From the NCBI RefSeq assembly GCF_002776695.1, contig NZ_LFJC01000003.1, positions 2,901,658-2,939,671 on the forward strand: a stretch of DNA of 38,014 nt, read 5' to 3'. This document shows, one piece after another, positions 1-8,450 of the stretch. The translations under genes and the position numbers were made by a program. This stretch comes from Bradyrhizobium nitroreducens. GTDB lineage: Bacteria; Pseudomonadota; Alphaproteobacteria; Rhizobiales; Xanthobacteraceae. The number at the start of each line of letters is the position of its first letter. Position 1 is the stretch's first letter. The notes beneath the pieces are model-generated. The model searched no databases. It worked only from the letters and a program-made list of their open reading frames with translations, and was not told the DNA's origin.

Positions 1-2127
1 CCGCGGCGGCGCGGTGCCGGGCGGGGGTGGCGGCAGCGAGGCCTGGCCGCCGTTGAGCAGCGGCGTGATGTTGCGGATGGTGACGCGACGGTTGATCGCG
101 CTCGGCCCCTGCGTCTGCTCCTTCAGATATTGCTCACCATAGCCCTGCGAGGTCAGGTTCTCGGCGGGCACGCCGAATTGCTGCGTCAGCAATTCGGCCG
201 CAGCCTGCGCGCGACGGTCCGACAATGAGAGATTGTCGACCTCGTTGCCGACCGCGTCGGTGTGTCCCTCGATCAGGAAGACCTCGCGCGGATTGCGCTG
301 GATCGCCTGGTTGAGGCCGTCGGCAATCACCTGCAGCCGGGCCGCCTGGTCCGGCGGGATGGTCCACGATCCCGTCTCGAAGATGATCGTGTTGACGTCG
401 ATGCTCGGCATCTGCATGCGAACATTGGGGCTGTAGCGGATCTCGTCGAGCGAGTAACGCCGATCGATCCGCTGCACCGGTGGCGCCACCATGGTCTGGT
501 AGATGACGTCAGGCGACGCTTCCTGGGCGTCGACGATGTAGCGATCGTAGGGGATGTTCACGACCGGCGGCGGCACGTCGACATAGAAGCCGCCGACCGC
601 GCGCGGATCGCGATAGGTGTTGTCGATGATGATGAGCTCGCGGCCGCGGGGATCCCTGCGGATGCGTCGCATCAGCCGGCCATCGGCGCCGACGACGGTG
701 ATGATCTCGCTGCCGTCGGGACGGATGACGACCGTGCGGGTCTCGCCGCCGACGGTGTCGGTGCGGATGTCACGGGCGCCGTAGCGGAAGCGATAGAGAT
801 CGTTGCCACGGACATAGGCCTGCCCGCCCGGATCGCGGATGATGATGCGGTCCGGCTCGGTGTAGACGGTGCGTCCACCCTCGATGGTCTCGCGACGCTG
901 ACTGTGGAGGTCGGCGATGGTGGCACCGAGGACTGCGCCGGCCACGACGCCCGCACCGACCGCGAGCGGTGTCAGGTCACGCTGCGGCGGACGCGGCGCG
1001 GGCGGCAAGGGTGCGGCAATCGTCGGCGCGGCCCTGAAGGCGGGCGCAATCGTCGGTGTCGCGTATTGCTTTCGGTCTGGCGGCGGCGTTGCTGCCGCCG
1101 AACCGGGGACGACCGACGGTGCCACGGCGCCGGCGGGAGGCGCCGGCGGCCGTGGCGGAGCGCCAGCTTGCGGGGACGCCGGCGGAGTTCCGGCGGCGGG
1201 CCCGCCCGCAGGAGGCGTTGCGCCTTGTTGGCCGGGTGCCGGCGTCGCAGTCGGGGCCGGGGTCGCGCCAGGAGCTGGTGCTGCACCTGGGCGTCCGGGC
1301 GTCGGCGTGCCGCCAGGAGTCGGCGTCGCTGCCGGAGCCGGCGCAGCACCAGGAGCCGGTGATCCCGCCGGGGGAGGAGGCGCGCCAGGGCGGCCGGGCG
1401 GCGGTGTACCGGGGCGCCCTGCCGGCGATCCGCCGGGCGTGCTGCCAGGTGCCGGCGTTGCGGTCGGCGCAGGCGTTGCCGTCGGTGCGGGCGTCGCTGT
1501 CGGCGCGGGAGTCGCTGCGGGCGCAGGCGCGCCGGGGCGGACCGCGGGTGCTGCCGTCGGGGCAGGCGGCGTTGCCGTGGGCGCAGGTGCGGGCCGGGCC
1601 GGGGGAGTCGCTGCCGGAGGTGGCGGAGGCGGCGGAGGTGTCGGAGTCGGGCGAGCCGCAGGCGGCGGCGTCGGAGCCGGCCGTGCTGCGGGCGGTGCGG
1701 GAGGCGGCGGTGTCGGGGCATGCTGCTGCGGAGCCGCGGCCGGAGGCGGCGACGGCTGCTTCGGCGCGGCAGGCGGCGGGGGTGGCGGCGGCGGAGCCGG
1801 CCGAGCCGCAGGGGGCGGCGGAGGCGGCGCGGCTGGGCGCGGCGGTGCGGCCGCGGGCGGCGGCGCTGCGGGCGGATGGGGAGGTGCAGCCGCGGGCGGC
1901 GGTGCAGCCGCGGGCGGCGGTGCAGCCGGGCGCGCGGGTGCCGCAGGCGGCGCGGCCGCTGGCGGTCCCTTCGGCGGCTGCTTCGGTTTTCCGTCAGGGC
2001 CCGTGTCTTGCGGCTGGGCCTGCGCGACCACGAACGGCGAAGCGCCTTGCGCATGCGATGCGGTGTTGGCCAATTGCATCGCGGTAAGAGCCGTGGTCGC
2101 GAGCAGCACGAAACGAAGGTTGGTCAT
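1..2127 (-). CDS. OmpA-family outer-membrane/peptidoglycan-binding protein with long Pro/Ala-rich linker (3' end outside window)
   Basis: The reading frame opens at an ATG at 2127 and stays open to base 1 (709 codons), so the C-terminus is missing. Residues 1-27 look like a Sec signal peptide. Roughly residues 45-345 are almost only Pro, Ala, Thr and Gly, with repeated PAPTAT and PPPAAAPP units. About residues 385-405 form a Gly/Ala/Val-rich hydrophobic segment (LAVGAGVVAGAVLGATIADL), then comes a basic/acidic beta-rich part, and from about 575 an OmpA C-terminal domain with IIFETGSW, LIEGHTDAVGN and LSDRRAQAAAELL, the pattern that binds diaminopimelate of peptidoglycan. It probably spans the envelope and tethers it to the cell wall; the linker could cross the periplasm. 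The linker has so few stops that long spurious frames lie in all other frames. Family assignment is firm; the role of the linker is inference. Confidence 0.9.
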   Translation of the reverse strand, partial: MTNLRFVLLATTALTAMQLANTASHAQGASPFVVAQAQPQDTGPDGKPKQPPKGPPAAAPPAAPARPAAPPPAAAPPPAAAPPHPPAAPPPAAAPPRPAAPPPPPPAARPAPPPPPPPPAAPKQPSPPPAAAPQQHAPTPPPPAPPAARPAPTPPPAARPTPTPPPPPPPPAATPPARPAPAPTATPPAPTAAPAVRPGAPAPAATPAPTATPAPTATPAPTATPAPGSTPGGSPAGRPGTPPPGRPGAPPPPAGSPAPGAAPAPAATPTPGGTPTPGRPGAAPAPGATPAPTATPAPGQQGATPPAGGPAAGTPPASPQAGAPPRPPAPPAGAVAPSVVPGSAAATPPPDRKQYATPTIAPAFRAAPTIAAPLPPAPRPPQRDLTPLAVGAGVVAGAVLGATIADLHSQRRETIEGGRTVYTEPDRIIIRDPGGQAYVRGNDLYRFRYGARDIRTDTVGGETRTVVIRPDGSEIITVVGADGRLMRRIRRDPRGRELIIIDNTYRDPRAVGGFYVDVPPPVVNIPYDRYIVDAQEASPDVIYQTMVAPPVQRIDRRYSLDEIRYSPNVRMQMPSIDVNTIIFETGSWTIPPDQAARLQVIADGLNQAIQRNPREVFLIEGHTDAVGNEVDNLSLSDRRAQAAAELLTQQFGVPAENLTSQGYGEQYLKEQTQGPSAINRRVTIRNITPLLNGGQASLPPPPPGTAPPR

Positions 2128-2294
2128 GGCGGTGAACTTCCCCGGAAGGTTCTTTGACGAAGTGATGTGATGAACGGCTACGCGTTAGGCCGCATTGTGG
2201 CAGGCGAAGCAGTCGCGGCCCGATTTATTTCTTCACGCAAATCGACTCACTATGATGACGTTCATTGCGCATTCAGACGTCGGTTGCAATCGCC

Positions 2295-2546
2295 TCATAT
2301 GTGATTGCGCGGCGGCATTGCGTCCGTCGCGGGATTGGGCGTGAGCGGACCGTTCGGCCCGCGCGGCGGAATCTCTTCAGGCACGCGGCCCGGCAATTCG
2401 TCGGGTCGCGGAGATTCGCCGGGCTCGCGCACCGGCGGCGTGATTTCGGGCTGCGGATTGCCGGGCGGAATTCCCGGCGGCGGCTCGGTCGGAGTGCCCG
2501 GTGTCGACGGCGGAATCTCGGGCGGTTCGATCGGCATCGGCATCAT
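2295..2546 (-). CDS. Small proline-rich hypothetical protein
   Basis: An 83-residue frame in which about a third of residues are proline (PIEPPEIPPSTPGTPTEPPP and similar), opening at tandem ATGs (2546 and 2543). There is no signal peptide, membrane segment or known domain. The Shine-Dalgarno match is weak (GGACAA about 9 bases upstream). It lies between the OmpA-family gene and a VOC gene on the same strand. The regular spacing of Pro-Glu and Pro-Gly pairs and the codon use favour a real gene, but low-complexity frames arise easily in such GC-rich DNA. No function can be assigned. Confidence 0.5.
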   Translation of the reverse strand: MMPMPIEPPEIPPSTPGTPTEPPPGIPPGNPQPEITPPVREPGESPRPDELPGRVPEEIPPRGPNGPLTPNPATDAMPPRNHI

Positions 2547-2620
2547 CGAGATCGTTGTCCAGAGAACGATAACGACGTTGCCGTGCCGATGTTCCGCCTC
2601 GCTTCGTTTCGAAGCGTGCT

Positions 2621-3010
2621 CTATTCGGGCAGATGACAGACAGCCTCGATGTTGTGGCCGTCAGGATCGAGCACGAACGCGCCATAGTAATTCGCGTGAT
2701 AATGCGGGCGGAGACCGGGAGGTCCGTTGTCGCGACCACCGGCCGCGATCGCAGCCTCGTAGAAGGCATCCACGGTGGCGCGGTCCTTGGTGGCGATCGC
2801 GATGTGCACCGGCTTGTTCATCGCGCCTTCGCCGCCGAACCAGAGATCCGGCTTGCCGTCGGCGCCGAAACCCGCGGCCGCAGCATGACCGGTCTGCTCC
2901 GCCGTGACCTCCATGATCAGGCCGTAGCCGAGCGGAGCCAGCGCCTTCGCATAAAACGCCTTTGCGCGCTCGTAGTCGGAGACCGAGAAACCCAGATGGT
3001 CGATCATCAC
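2621..3010 (-). CDS. VOC-superfamily protein (glyoxalase/dioxygenase fold)
   Basis: A 129-residue protein with the typical paired beta-alpha-beta-beta-beta modules of the vicinal oxygen chelate superfamily: MIDHLGFSVSDYERAKAFY at the N-terminus, VHIAIATKDRATVDAFYEAA in the middle and the closing signature FVLDPDGHNIEAVCH. His5, His69 and Glu122 sit where VOC enzymes place metal ligands, so it could be a metal-dependent lyase or isomerase, but many family members of this size have unknown substrates. The length is normal for a single VOC domain. The preceding gene on this strand (FkbM) ends only 21 bases upstream, so the two may be cotranscribed. Confidence 0.85.
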   Translation of the reverse strand: MMIDHLGFSVSDYERAKAFYAKALAPLGYGLIMEVTAEQTGHAAAAGFGADGKPDLWFGGEGAMNKPVHIAIATKDRATVDAFYEAAIAAGGRDNGPPGLRPHYHANYYGAFVLDPDGHNIEAVCHLPE

Positions 3011-3031
3011 AACCTCCCTTGCTTGTCCCTG

Positions 3032-3889
3032 TCAGCGCGACAGGAATGTGTTGCTTCGTGTCTTGCGCGCGACCTTGAAGCCGCGTGCGACCATGTCGGC
3101 AATACAATCCTGCTGCCACTCGTTTTGTGACAGATGCTCGATCACCACCGCGCGCGGCCACAGCGATTGCGGCGCGTCGCGGAAGAAGCCGATCAGAACG
3201 CGGTCCTCAAAACCCTCGACGTCGATCTTGAGCGAATCGACCTCGGTGACGCCGGCCTCGTCCAGAATCCTTGTCAGCCGCAGCGACGGCACCCTGATCG
3301 CGTCCGCGCTGGCCGTTCCGGTGACGACATGCGTGGCGCCGAGATTGCCGCCGCCGCTCTCGATCATCAGCTCGCCGTCGTTGTCGCCGGCCGCAGCTTG
3401 CACCAGGCGCACTTGCGCCGTCTTCGATGCGGCATGGTTGAAGGACAGTCGTCCAAACGTCAGCGGATGCGGCTCGATTGCGACCACTTTGCCTGTGGCG
3501 CCGACCTGCTGCGCCATCACCAGTGCAAAGGTGCCGACATTGGCGCCGACGTCGACGAAGGTGCCGCCCGAACGGGTGTGCTGGCGCAGGAAGTCGAGCT
3601 CGTCGAGATTATAGTCGGGATTTAACATCGCGCCGCGTTCGGTCGCGCTGCCCTGGTGATGGAGGCGGAACGAGGCGCCCTGATATTTCACGTCGACTGG
3701 GCCGCCGCGCAGCAGATTGACCAGCCGCGACAGCCACGGACGGAATGCACCGCGTTTCAGCCCCGACTGCTGTGCGAGGCGAATGATCGCAGCCTGCGCC
3801 GCATTCGGCGCAAACGCGCCGAATGGCGCGGACGAAGAGGTATTGTCAGTCGTCAAGCAGCGGATCCTCGTTGCAAGCGGCGCATGCAT
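3032..3889 (-). CDS. FkbM-family SAM-dependent methyltransferase
   Basis: 285 residues from the ATG at 3889. The same frame is open up to 4090, but that part translates an intergenic palindrome, so the start was placed downstream of it. Residues 111-121 (FVDVGANVGTF) are the SAM-binding glycine loop, followed by VVAIEPHP, and the FkbM hallmark LKIDVEGFEDRVL lies near residue 245. The family O-methylates polyketides, sugars or lipid-linked polysaccharides, often in surface glycan loci, but nothing next to it identifies the substrate. The protein appears cytosolic. Confidence 0.85.
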   Translation of the reverse strand: MHAPLATRIRCLTTDNTSSSAPFGAFAPNAAQAAIIRLAQQSGLKRGAFRPWLSRLVNLLRGGPVDVKYQGASFRLHHQGSATERGAMLNPDYNLDELDFLRQHTRSGGTFVDVGANVGTFALVMAQQVGATGKVVAIEPHPLTFGRLSFNHAASKTAQVRLVQAAAGDNDGELMIESGGGNLGATHVVTGTASADAIRVPSLRLTRILDEAGVTEVDSLKIDVEGFEDRVLIGFFRDAPQSLWPRAVVIEHLSQNEWQQDCIADMVARGFKVARKTRSNTFLSR

Positions 3890-3927
3890 AGCCGGTTTTG
3901 GCGGGGACTCCAACGCCGGATAACCGG

Positions 3928-4076
3928 GTCGTCCCGGGGCGCGAAGCGAACCCGGGATCCATAACCCCAGGGAGAAGTGTGACGCGAGACGCCCACTCCG
4001 AGTCGTCGTCAAACCTCTCCCTGTGGGTATGGATCCCGGATCTGCGCTCCGCTTCGCTGCGCTTGTCCGGGACGAC
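3928..4076. repeat. Palindromic intergenic repeat, family A copy 1
   Basis: A 149-bp element whose ends are perfect 10-bp inverted repeats (GTCGTCCCGG / CCGGGACGAC). It contains the internal arms GGATCCATAACCCCAGGG and CCCTGTGGGTATGGATCC and a central CACTCCGAGTCGTCG. The same layout recurs at 15955-16086 and 24428-24581. It fills the gap between the ABC transporter gene and the FkbM gene. Confidence 0.85.
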
Positions 4077-4086
4077 GGAGAAAACC

Positions 4087-6039
4087 TCACGCCGCCTTCT
4101 TCGGTGCCTTGCGCTGCCGCAAAAATCGCCCGAGCAGCCTGCGCTTGCCCTTGCGCGGGATCAGGTCGATGTCGCTGACGAGCTTGGCGCCGCCCTTGCG
4201 GCGCTCAAGTACGATCTTGCGGCTGTGGAAGGCCTCGAGCTCGGCGCGATGCGCGACGCTGACGATGGTCGCCTTCGGTAATTCGTCGGTGACCATCCGC
4301 ATCATCTTGTCCTGGCTTTTCTCGTCGAGCGCCGAGGTGGCCTCGTCCAGCACGACGATGTCGGGGTTGTGCAGCAACAGCCGCGCGAAGGCGAGGCGCT
4401 GCTTCTCGCCGCCGGATAACGTCTGGTCCCAGGGACCTTCCTCCTCGATCTTCTGCTTGAGATGGTCGAGGCCGACCTTGTGCAGGGCCTCGCCGATCTC
4501 CTCGACGGTCCAGTCCTCCTCGGCGCCGGGATAGGCGACGGCGCGGCGCAGCGAGCCTGATGGCACGTAGGGCCGCTGCGGCAGCATGAACAGCCGCCGG
4601 TCCGGATGGAAATTGACGCTGCCGCCGCCCCATGGCCAGAGCCCTGCGATGGCGCGCACCAGCGTGCTCTTGCCGGTGCCGGATTCGCCGGCAACCAGCA
4701 GCCGCTCGCCGGGCTCGATCGCGACCTCGGTCTCGCCGACCACGGCGGTGCCGTCGTCGAGCGTGACGGAAAGATCGTTGAGCTCCAGCATCGTCTCGTT
4801 GCGGGTCTCGCCGCGCTTGATGCGGCCGAGACCGTCGCCCTGCTCGGCGCGCTCGAGGCCGTCGAGCGACATCATCAACGAGGCGATGCGGCGGGCGCAC
4901 GCATTCCAGTCGGCGAGCCGCGGATAATTGTCGACCAGCCAGCCGAACGCGCTTTGCACGATGGTGAAGGCGGAGGCCGCCTGCATCACCTGTCCCAGCG
5001 TCATGGAGCCGTCGAGGAATTTTGGCGCGCAGAGCAGGAGAGGGACCACGGGCGCAACGAGGCTCGATCCCTGCGACACCAGCGTGGTGCGCATGTGCTG
5101 GCCGGCGAGCCGCGCCCACTGCCTGAGCACGTTGGTGAAGTTGCGATCGATGCCCTCGCGCTCTTCCTCCTCGCCGCCGAGCAGGGCGATGCTCTCGCCG
5201 TTTTCGCGCACGCGCGTCAGCGTGTAGCGGAAATCGGCCTCGGCCTGGTTCTTGTCCTCGGAGACCTGCACGAATTGCCGGCCGATCACCAGGATCGAGC
5301 CCGAGGCGATTGCGGCGTAAAGCATCGCGGCGATCACGAGGAATCCCGGGATGGTGATGGTCGAGCCACCGAGCGTGACGGTGAGCGCACCGCCGATGGT
5401 CCAGAGCACGACGATGAAGGTCGCGGCCGACAGCAATGCCGAGGTGACGCCGGCGAGAAAATCGACTGGCGAGTCGGTCGCGATGCGCAAATCCTCGGCG
5501 ATCCGGTATTCCGGATTCTTGTGGTCGCCCTCGACGAGATTGAGCTGGTAATAGCGCCCGTTCTTCAGCCAGCGCGTCAGCACGCTCGCCGTCAGCCAGG
5601 CCCGCCAGCGCCGCTGGATGCCCATCCGCGCGAACACCTGCACGACGCCGAGCACGATGCTGCCGATCGCGAGCGGAAAGAACATCGCAGTGAGATGAAA
5701 CACGCTTGCCGCGTCGCGCTTCTCGATCGCGTCGAAGATCGCTCTGTTCCAGACATTGATGCCGTACTGGAAGCCGACGGTGAGGATGATCAGCAGGCCG
5801 AGACCGATTGAGAACGGCCAGGCAAGGCGATCGCCGCTACGTCCCCAGAAGCCGCGTGCGCTGATCCAGAACCGCGTCAGCAGATAGTCCTTGCGGGCCT
5901 GCTCGGCCTCCTCGGGCGAGAGTTCCGGGTCGGGCTCGAGCAGCTCCGGGGGCGGCGGTGCGACCTCATCGCCATTCTCACCCTTGATCCCAATGATGGG
6001 CGGTTTGTCCTGTTCGCGCTTTGCGGCCGGCTTGTTCAT
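4087..6039 (-). CDS. SbmA/BacA-like ABC half-transporter with fused ATPase (BclA/YddA type)
   Basis: 650 residues. After a hydrophilic acidic N-terminus (1-55), about residues 70-370 carry the ABC_membrane_2/SbmA-BacA-type membrane domain with the loop NPEYRIAEDLR (175-185) characteristic of this branch. The C-terminal nucleotide-binding domain has Walker A GESGTGKST (451-459), Q-loop LPQRPYV, signature LSGGE (541-545), Walker B IVVLDEATS (561-569) and the H-loop VAHR. Homodimers of this type move peptides or other amphipathic solutes across the inner membrane. In Bradyrhizobium the homologous BclA takes up plant NCR peptides and is needed for bacteroid differentiation. Whether this copy is BclA itself or a paralogue cannot be told from sequence inspection alone. 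Confidence 0.87.
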   Translation of the reverse strand: MNKPAAKREQDKPPIIGIKGENGDEVAPPPPELLEPDPELSPEEAEQARKDYLLTRFWISARGFWGRSGDRLAWPFSIGLGLLIILTVGFQYGINVWNRAIFDAIEKRDAASVFHLTAMFFPLAIGSIVLGVVQVFARMGIQRRWRAWLTASVLTRWLKNGRYYQLNLVEGDHKNPEYRIAEDLRIATDSPVDFLAGVTSALLSAATFIVVLWTIGGALTVTLGGSTITIPGFLVIAAMLYAAIASGSILVIGRQFVQVSEDKNQAEADFRYTLTRVRENGESIALLGGEEEEREGIDRNFTNVLRQWARLAGQHMRTTLVSQGSSLVAPVVPLLLCAPKFLDGSMTLGQVMQAASAFTIVQSAFGWLVDNYPRLADWNACARRIASLMMSLDGLERAEQGDGLGRIKRGETRNETMLELNDLSVTLDDGTAVVGETEVAIEPGERLLVAGESGTGKSTLVRAIAGLWPWGGGSVNFHPDRRLFMLPQRPYVPSGSLRRAVAYPGAEEDWTVEEIGEALHKVGLDHLKQKIEEEGPWDQTLSGGEKQRLAFARLLLHNPDIVVLDEATSALDEKSQDKMMRMVTDELPKATIVSVAHRAELEAFHSRKIVLERRKGGAKLVSDIDLIPRKGKRRLLGRFLRQRKAPKKAA

Positions 6040-6092
6040 GCGCGGACAACGCGAGAGAAATCAACCGGTTCCCTCGGGTTCCCGCAACCGCC

Positions 6093-8261
6093 CTATTCGG
6101 CGGCGCCGTTCTGGACGCGCCGGGTCCGGCCGGCGCGATGCAGAACACGTGACAATTCCTCGATGGAATAGGGCTTTTGCACCAGGTCGAAGCCGGCCGC
6201 GCCATCTTGCGACAGCGCCTGGCTGTAGCCCGTCGTCAGCACGACGGGCACGTCGATGTCGCGGTCGCGGATGGCCTGCGCCAGATCAAGCCCGGTCATG
6301 CCAGGCATCACCACGTCGGAGAACACGACGTCGAAGCGATCGGCGTCCATGACGAGCTCGGCGAGGGCATCGGTCGCATTGTCGACCAGCGTGATGCTGT
6401 AACCGAGCTCGGTGAGACCATCGGCGGCGAAATTGGCCAGCTCGATATTGTCCTCGACCAGCAGCACCGAGATGCCGCTGCCGGCCACCGCCGGCGCCGT
6501 GTTGGGCGCCTGCCGCTGCGGCAGCAGGTCCGGCGGCACGCGCGGCAGGTAGAGCGAGAAGGTGCTGCCGTGCCCCAGCTCGCTCGTGACCGTCACCTCG
6601 CCGCCGGATTGCCGGGCGAAGCCGAACACCTGAGACAGGCCGAGGCCGGTGCCGTGGCCGACCTGCTTGGTGGTGAAGAACGGCTCGAAGATGCGCCCCA
6701 ATCGGGCAGCGGGAATGCCGATGCCGGTGTCGCTGACGGTCACGCTGACGAAGCCGCGGTTTGCCGAGATCTGGCTTGCCGAAGTCTGGCTACCCGAGGT
6801 GTCGGCCAGCGTATCGGGAACGGTCGTCGCGGGCTCGACCTTGAAACTGATTCTACCTTTGCCCTGCATGGCATCGCGCGCATTGGTCGCCATGTTGATC
6901 AGCGCCGTCTCGAACTGGCCGGCATCGGCACGGACGAGGCAGGGCTCCGTGGGCAGACGCATGGCGATCTCGATGGCCGGCCCCAGCAGGGGCGCAAGCA
7001 TGTCGTGCAGCGCCTGCATCCGTTCGCCGACGTCGAACACCTCCGGCTTCAGGGGCTGACGCCGCGCAAAGGCGAGCAGCTGCGAGGTCAGCTTGGCCGC
7101 GCGGGCCACCGCGTCCGCGATCGCGGTAATGTAGCGCTGGCGCCGCTCCTCCGTCAGTTGCGGCCGGTTCAAGAGGTCGACGGAGGCGCGGATCACCGTC
7201 AGCAGATTGTTGAAATCGTGCGCGACGCCGCCGGTGAGCTGTCCGAGCGCCTCCAGGCGCTGGCTGTGCTTGAGCGCCTCCTCGGCCTCGCGCCGTTTTG
7301 CGGCTTCGGCCTGGAGGTGCTGGGTGCGCCGGAACGCCAGCGCCAGCAGCAGGAACAGCAGCGCGGTGGCGGGGATGCCGAACACCAGATGCTGGCCCAT
7401 GGTGGCCAGCCAGCGCGCGCGGATCGCCGAGGTCTCGAGCCCGGCGCTGACATAGATCGGGTATTCGGCGATGCGCCGGTAGCCGATGCGGCGCTCGATC
7501 CCGTCCGATGGCCAGGCGACGGTGATGAGCCCGCGCTCGGGGCGCGCCGCGATTTCCCGGCCGACCGGTCCGGTCGGATCGAGCCTGAGGTCGCGGTCGA
7601 GCCGCGGGAAATGCGTGAGCATCGCACCGTCGGTGCGGCCCATCGCGAAGAAGCTGCCGGGATCTGATCCGATCCTGGCGTAGAAGCTCTCGAAATATTC
7701 GGGGAGGACCGAGGCCTGGATCACGCCGATGAAACGGCCGTCGTCGGAGTCGCGGCGGCGGCTGACCCCGAAGAAGCGGGCGCCCTGATAGGGCGGACGG
7801 GGCGTCAGCGCCGTGCCGATGAAGGTGCCGATGGCCTGGTCGACATGGGCATAGAAATAGTCGCGGTCTGCAAAGCTCAGCTCCGGCGGCGGCGAGACGA
7901 GGCTGTTGACCAGCGCTTTCCCGTCAGCGTCGAAGATCCAGGCCGATTTGAGCTGCGGCAGCGAATCGCTCAGCCGCTTCAGGCGGCGGTGCAGCGCCGG
8001 CTCGCGCGCGCGGATGGTGTCGTCGGACAGGCCGCGGGCCACCTCGTTGAGCTCGGCGAGGCTGCGATCGATGGTCTCGAACACCTTGAGCGCATGCTCA
8101 TGCACGACGTCGAGCGTGCGCCCGATCTCCCGGTCGGCGACGTCCCTGGTCGAGGTGTAGGAGATCGCGGCGGTGATCACGAACAGCGCAACCGGCAGCG
8201 CCAGGGATGCCGCCATCATCCACTGCAACAGCTTCAGCGAGTTGCGTTGCGCCCTCTGCAC
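6093..8261 (-). CDS. Membrane-bound hybrid sensor histidine kinase/response regulator
   Basis: 722 residues starting at GTG (8261), with GGAG five bases upstream. There is a transmembrane helix at about 15-35, a periplasmic sensor of about 250 residues resembling a Cache/PDC fold (containing FADRDYFYAHV and FIGVIQASVL), and a second transmembrane helix at 290-312. The HisKA domain follows with the phospho-acceptor His348 in GGVAHDFNNLL, then an HATPase with N-box NMATNARDAM, G1 DTGIGIP (511-517) and GHGTGLGL. The C-terminal receiver has the acceptor Asp649 in FSDVVMPG and the conserved Lys-Pro at 696-697. It has no partner regulator gene nearby, so its output is unknown; a ligand such as an organic acid or amino acid would fit the sensor type. 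Confidence 0.9.
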   Translation of the reverse strand: MQRAQRNSLKLLQWMMAASLALPVALFVITAAISYTSTRDVADREIGRTLDVVHEHALKVFETIDRSLAELNEVARGLSDDTIRAREPALHRRLKRLSDSLPQLKSAWIFDADGKALVNSLVSPPPELSFADRDYFYAHVDQAIGTFIGTALTPRPPYQGARFFGVSRRRDSDDGRFIGVIQASVLPEYFESFYARIGSDPGSFFAMGRTDGAMLTHFPRLDRDLRLDPTGPVGREIAARPERGLITVAWPSDGIERRIGYRRIAEYPIYVSAGLETSAIRARWLATMGQHLVFGIPATALLFLLLALAFRRTQHLQAEAAKRREAEEALKHSQRLEALGQLTGGVAHDFNNLLTVIRASVDLLNRPQLTEERRQRYITAIADAVARAAKLTSQLLAFARRQPLKPEVFDVGERMQALHDMLAPLLGPAIEIAMRLPTEPCLVRADAGQFETALINMATNARDAMQGKGRISFKVEPATTVPDTLADTSGSQTSASQISANRGFVSVTVSDTGIGIPAARLGRIFEPFFTTKQVGHGTGLGLSQVFGFARQSGGEVTVTSELGHGSTFSLYLPRVPPDLLPQRQAPNTAPAVAGSGISVLLVEDNIELANFAADGLTELGYSITLVDNATDALAELVMDADRFDVVFSDVVMPGMTGLDLAQAIRDRDIDVPVVLTTGYSQALSQDGAAGFDLVQKPYSIEELSRVLHRAGRTRRVQNGAAE

Positions 8262-8406
8262 AGTCGCTCCGTCCCTGACGGGAGCTTAACTGAATCTCGC
8301 GAAGGGAAGGAAGCAGCTTGTGCGGGAACCGTTGGTTGTAGACCGAAAGTTTGCGCGCGCAGCGGGTCGGAGAAAATTCTCCTCGAATTGACCGCGATTG
8401 GGGAAT

Positions 8407-8429
8407 GTCCCGGCCAGTGCGGCCGGGAC
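8407..8429 (-). terminator. Stem-loop downstream of sdhB
   Basis: A perfect 9-bp stem (GTCCCGGCC / GGCCGGGAC) with a 5-base loop begins about 20 bases after the sdhB stop. There is no T-run after it, so it is either a weak terminator or an mRNA 3'-end stabiliser. Confidence 0.45.
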
Positions 8430-8450
8430 GGAAAGCGCAAATCTCGTGCT

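Noticed and set aside
917..2170. Plus-strand 417-codon Gly/Ala-rich frame
   Set aside because: It is the antisense shadow of the Pro/Ala linker of the OmpA-family gene; GC-rich low-complexity DNA lacks stops in all frames.
4606..5811. Plus-strand 401-codon frame opposite the ABC transporter
   Set aside because: Shadow frame; the opposite strand has an intact ABC transporter with all motifs.
6177..7667. Plus-strand 496-codon frame opposite the histidine kinase
   Set aside because: Shadow frame with biased composition and no domain.
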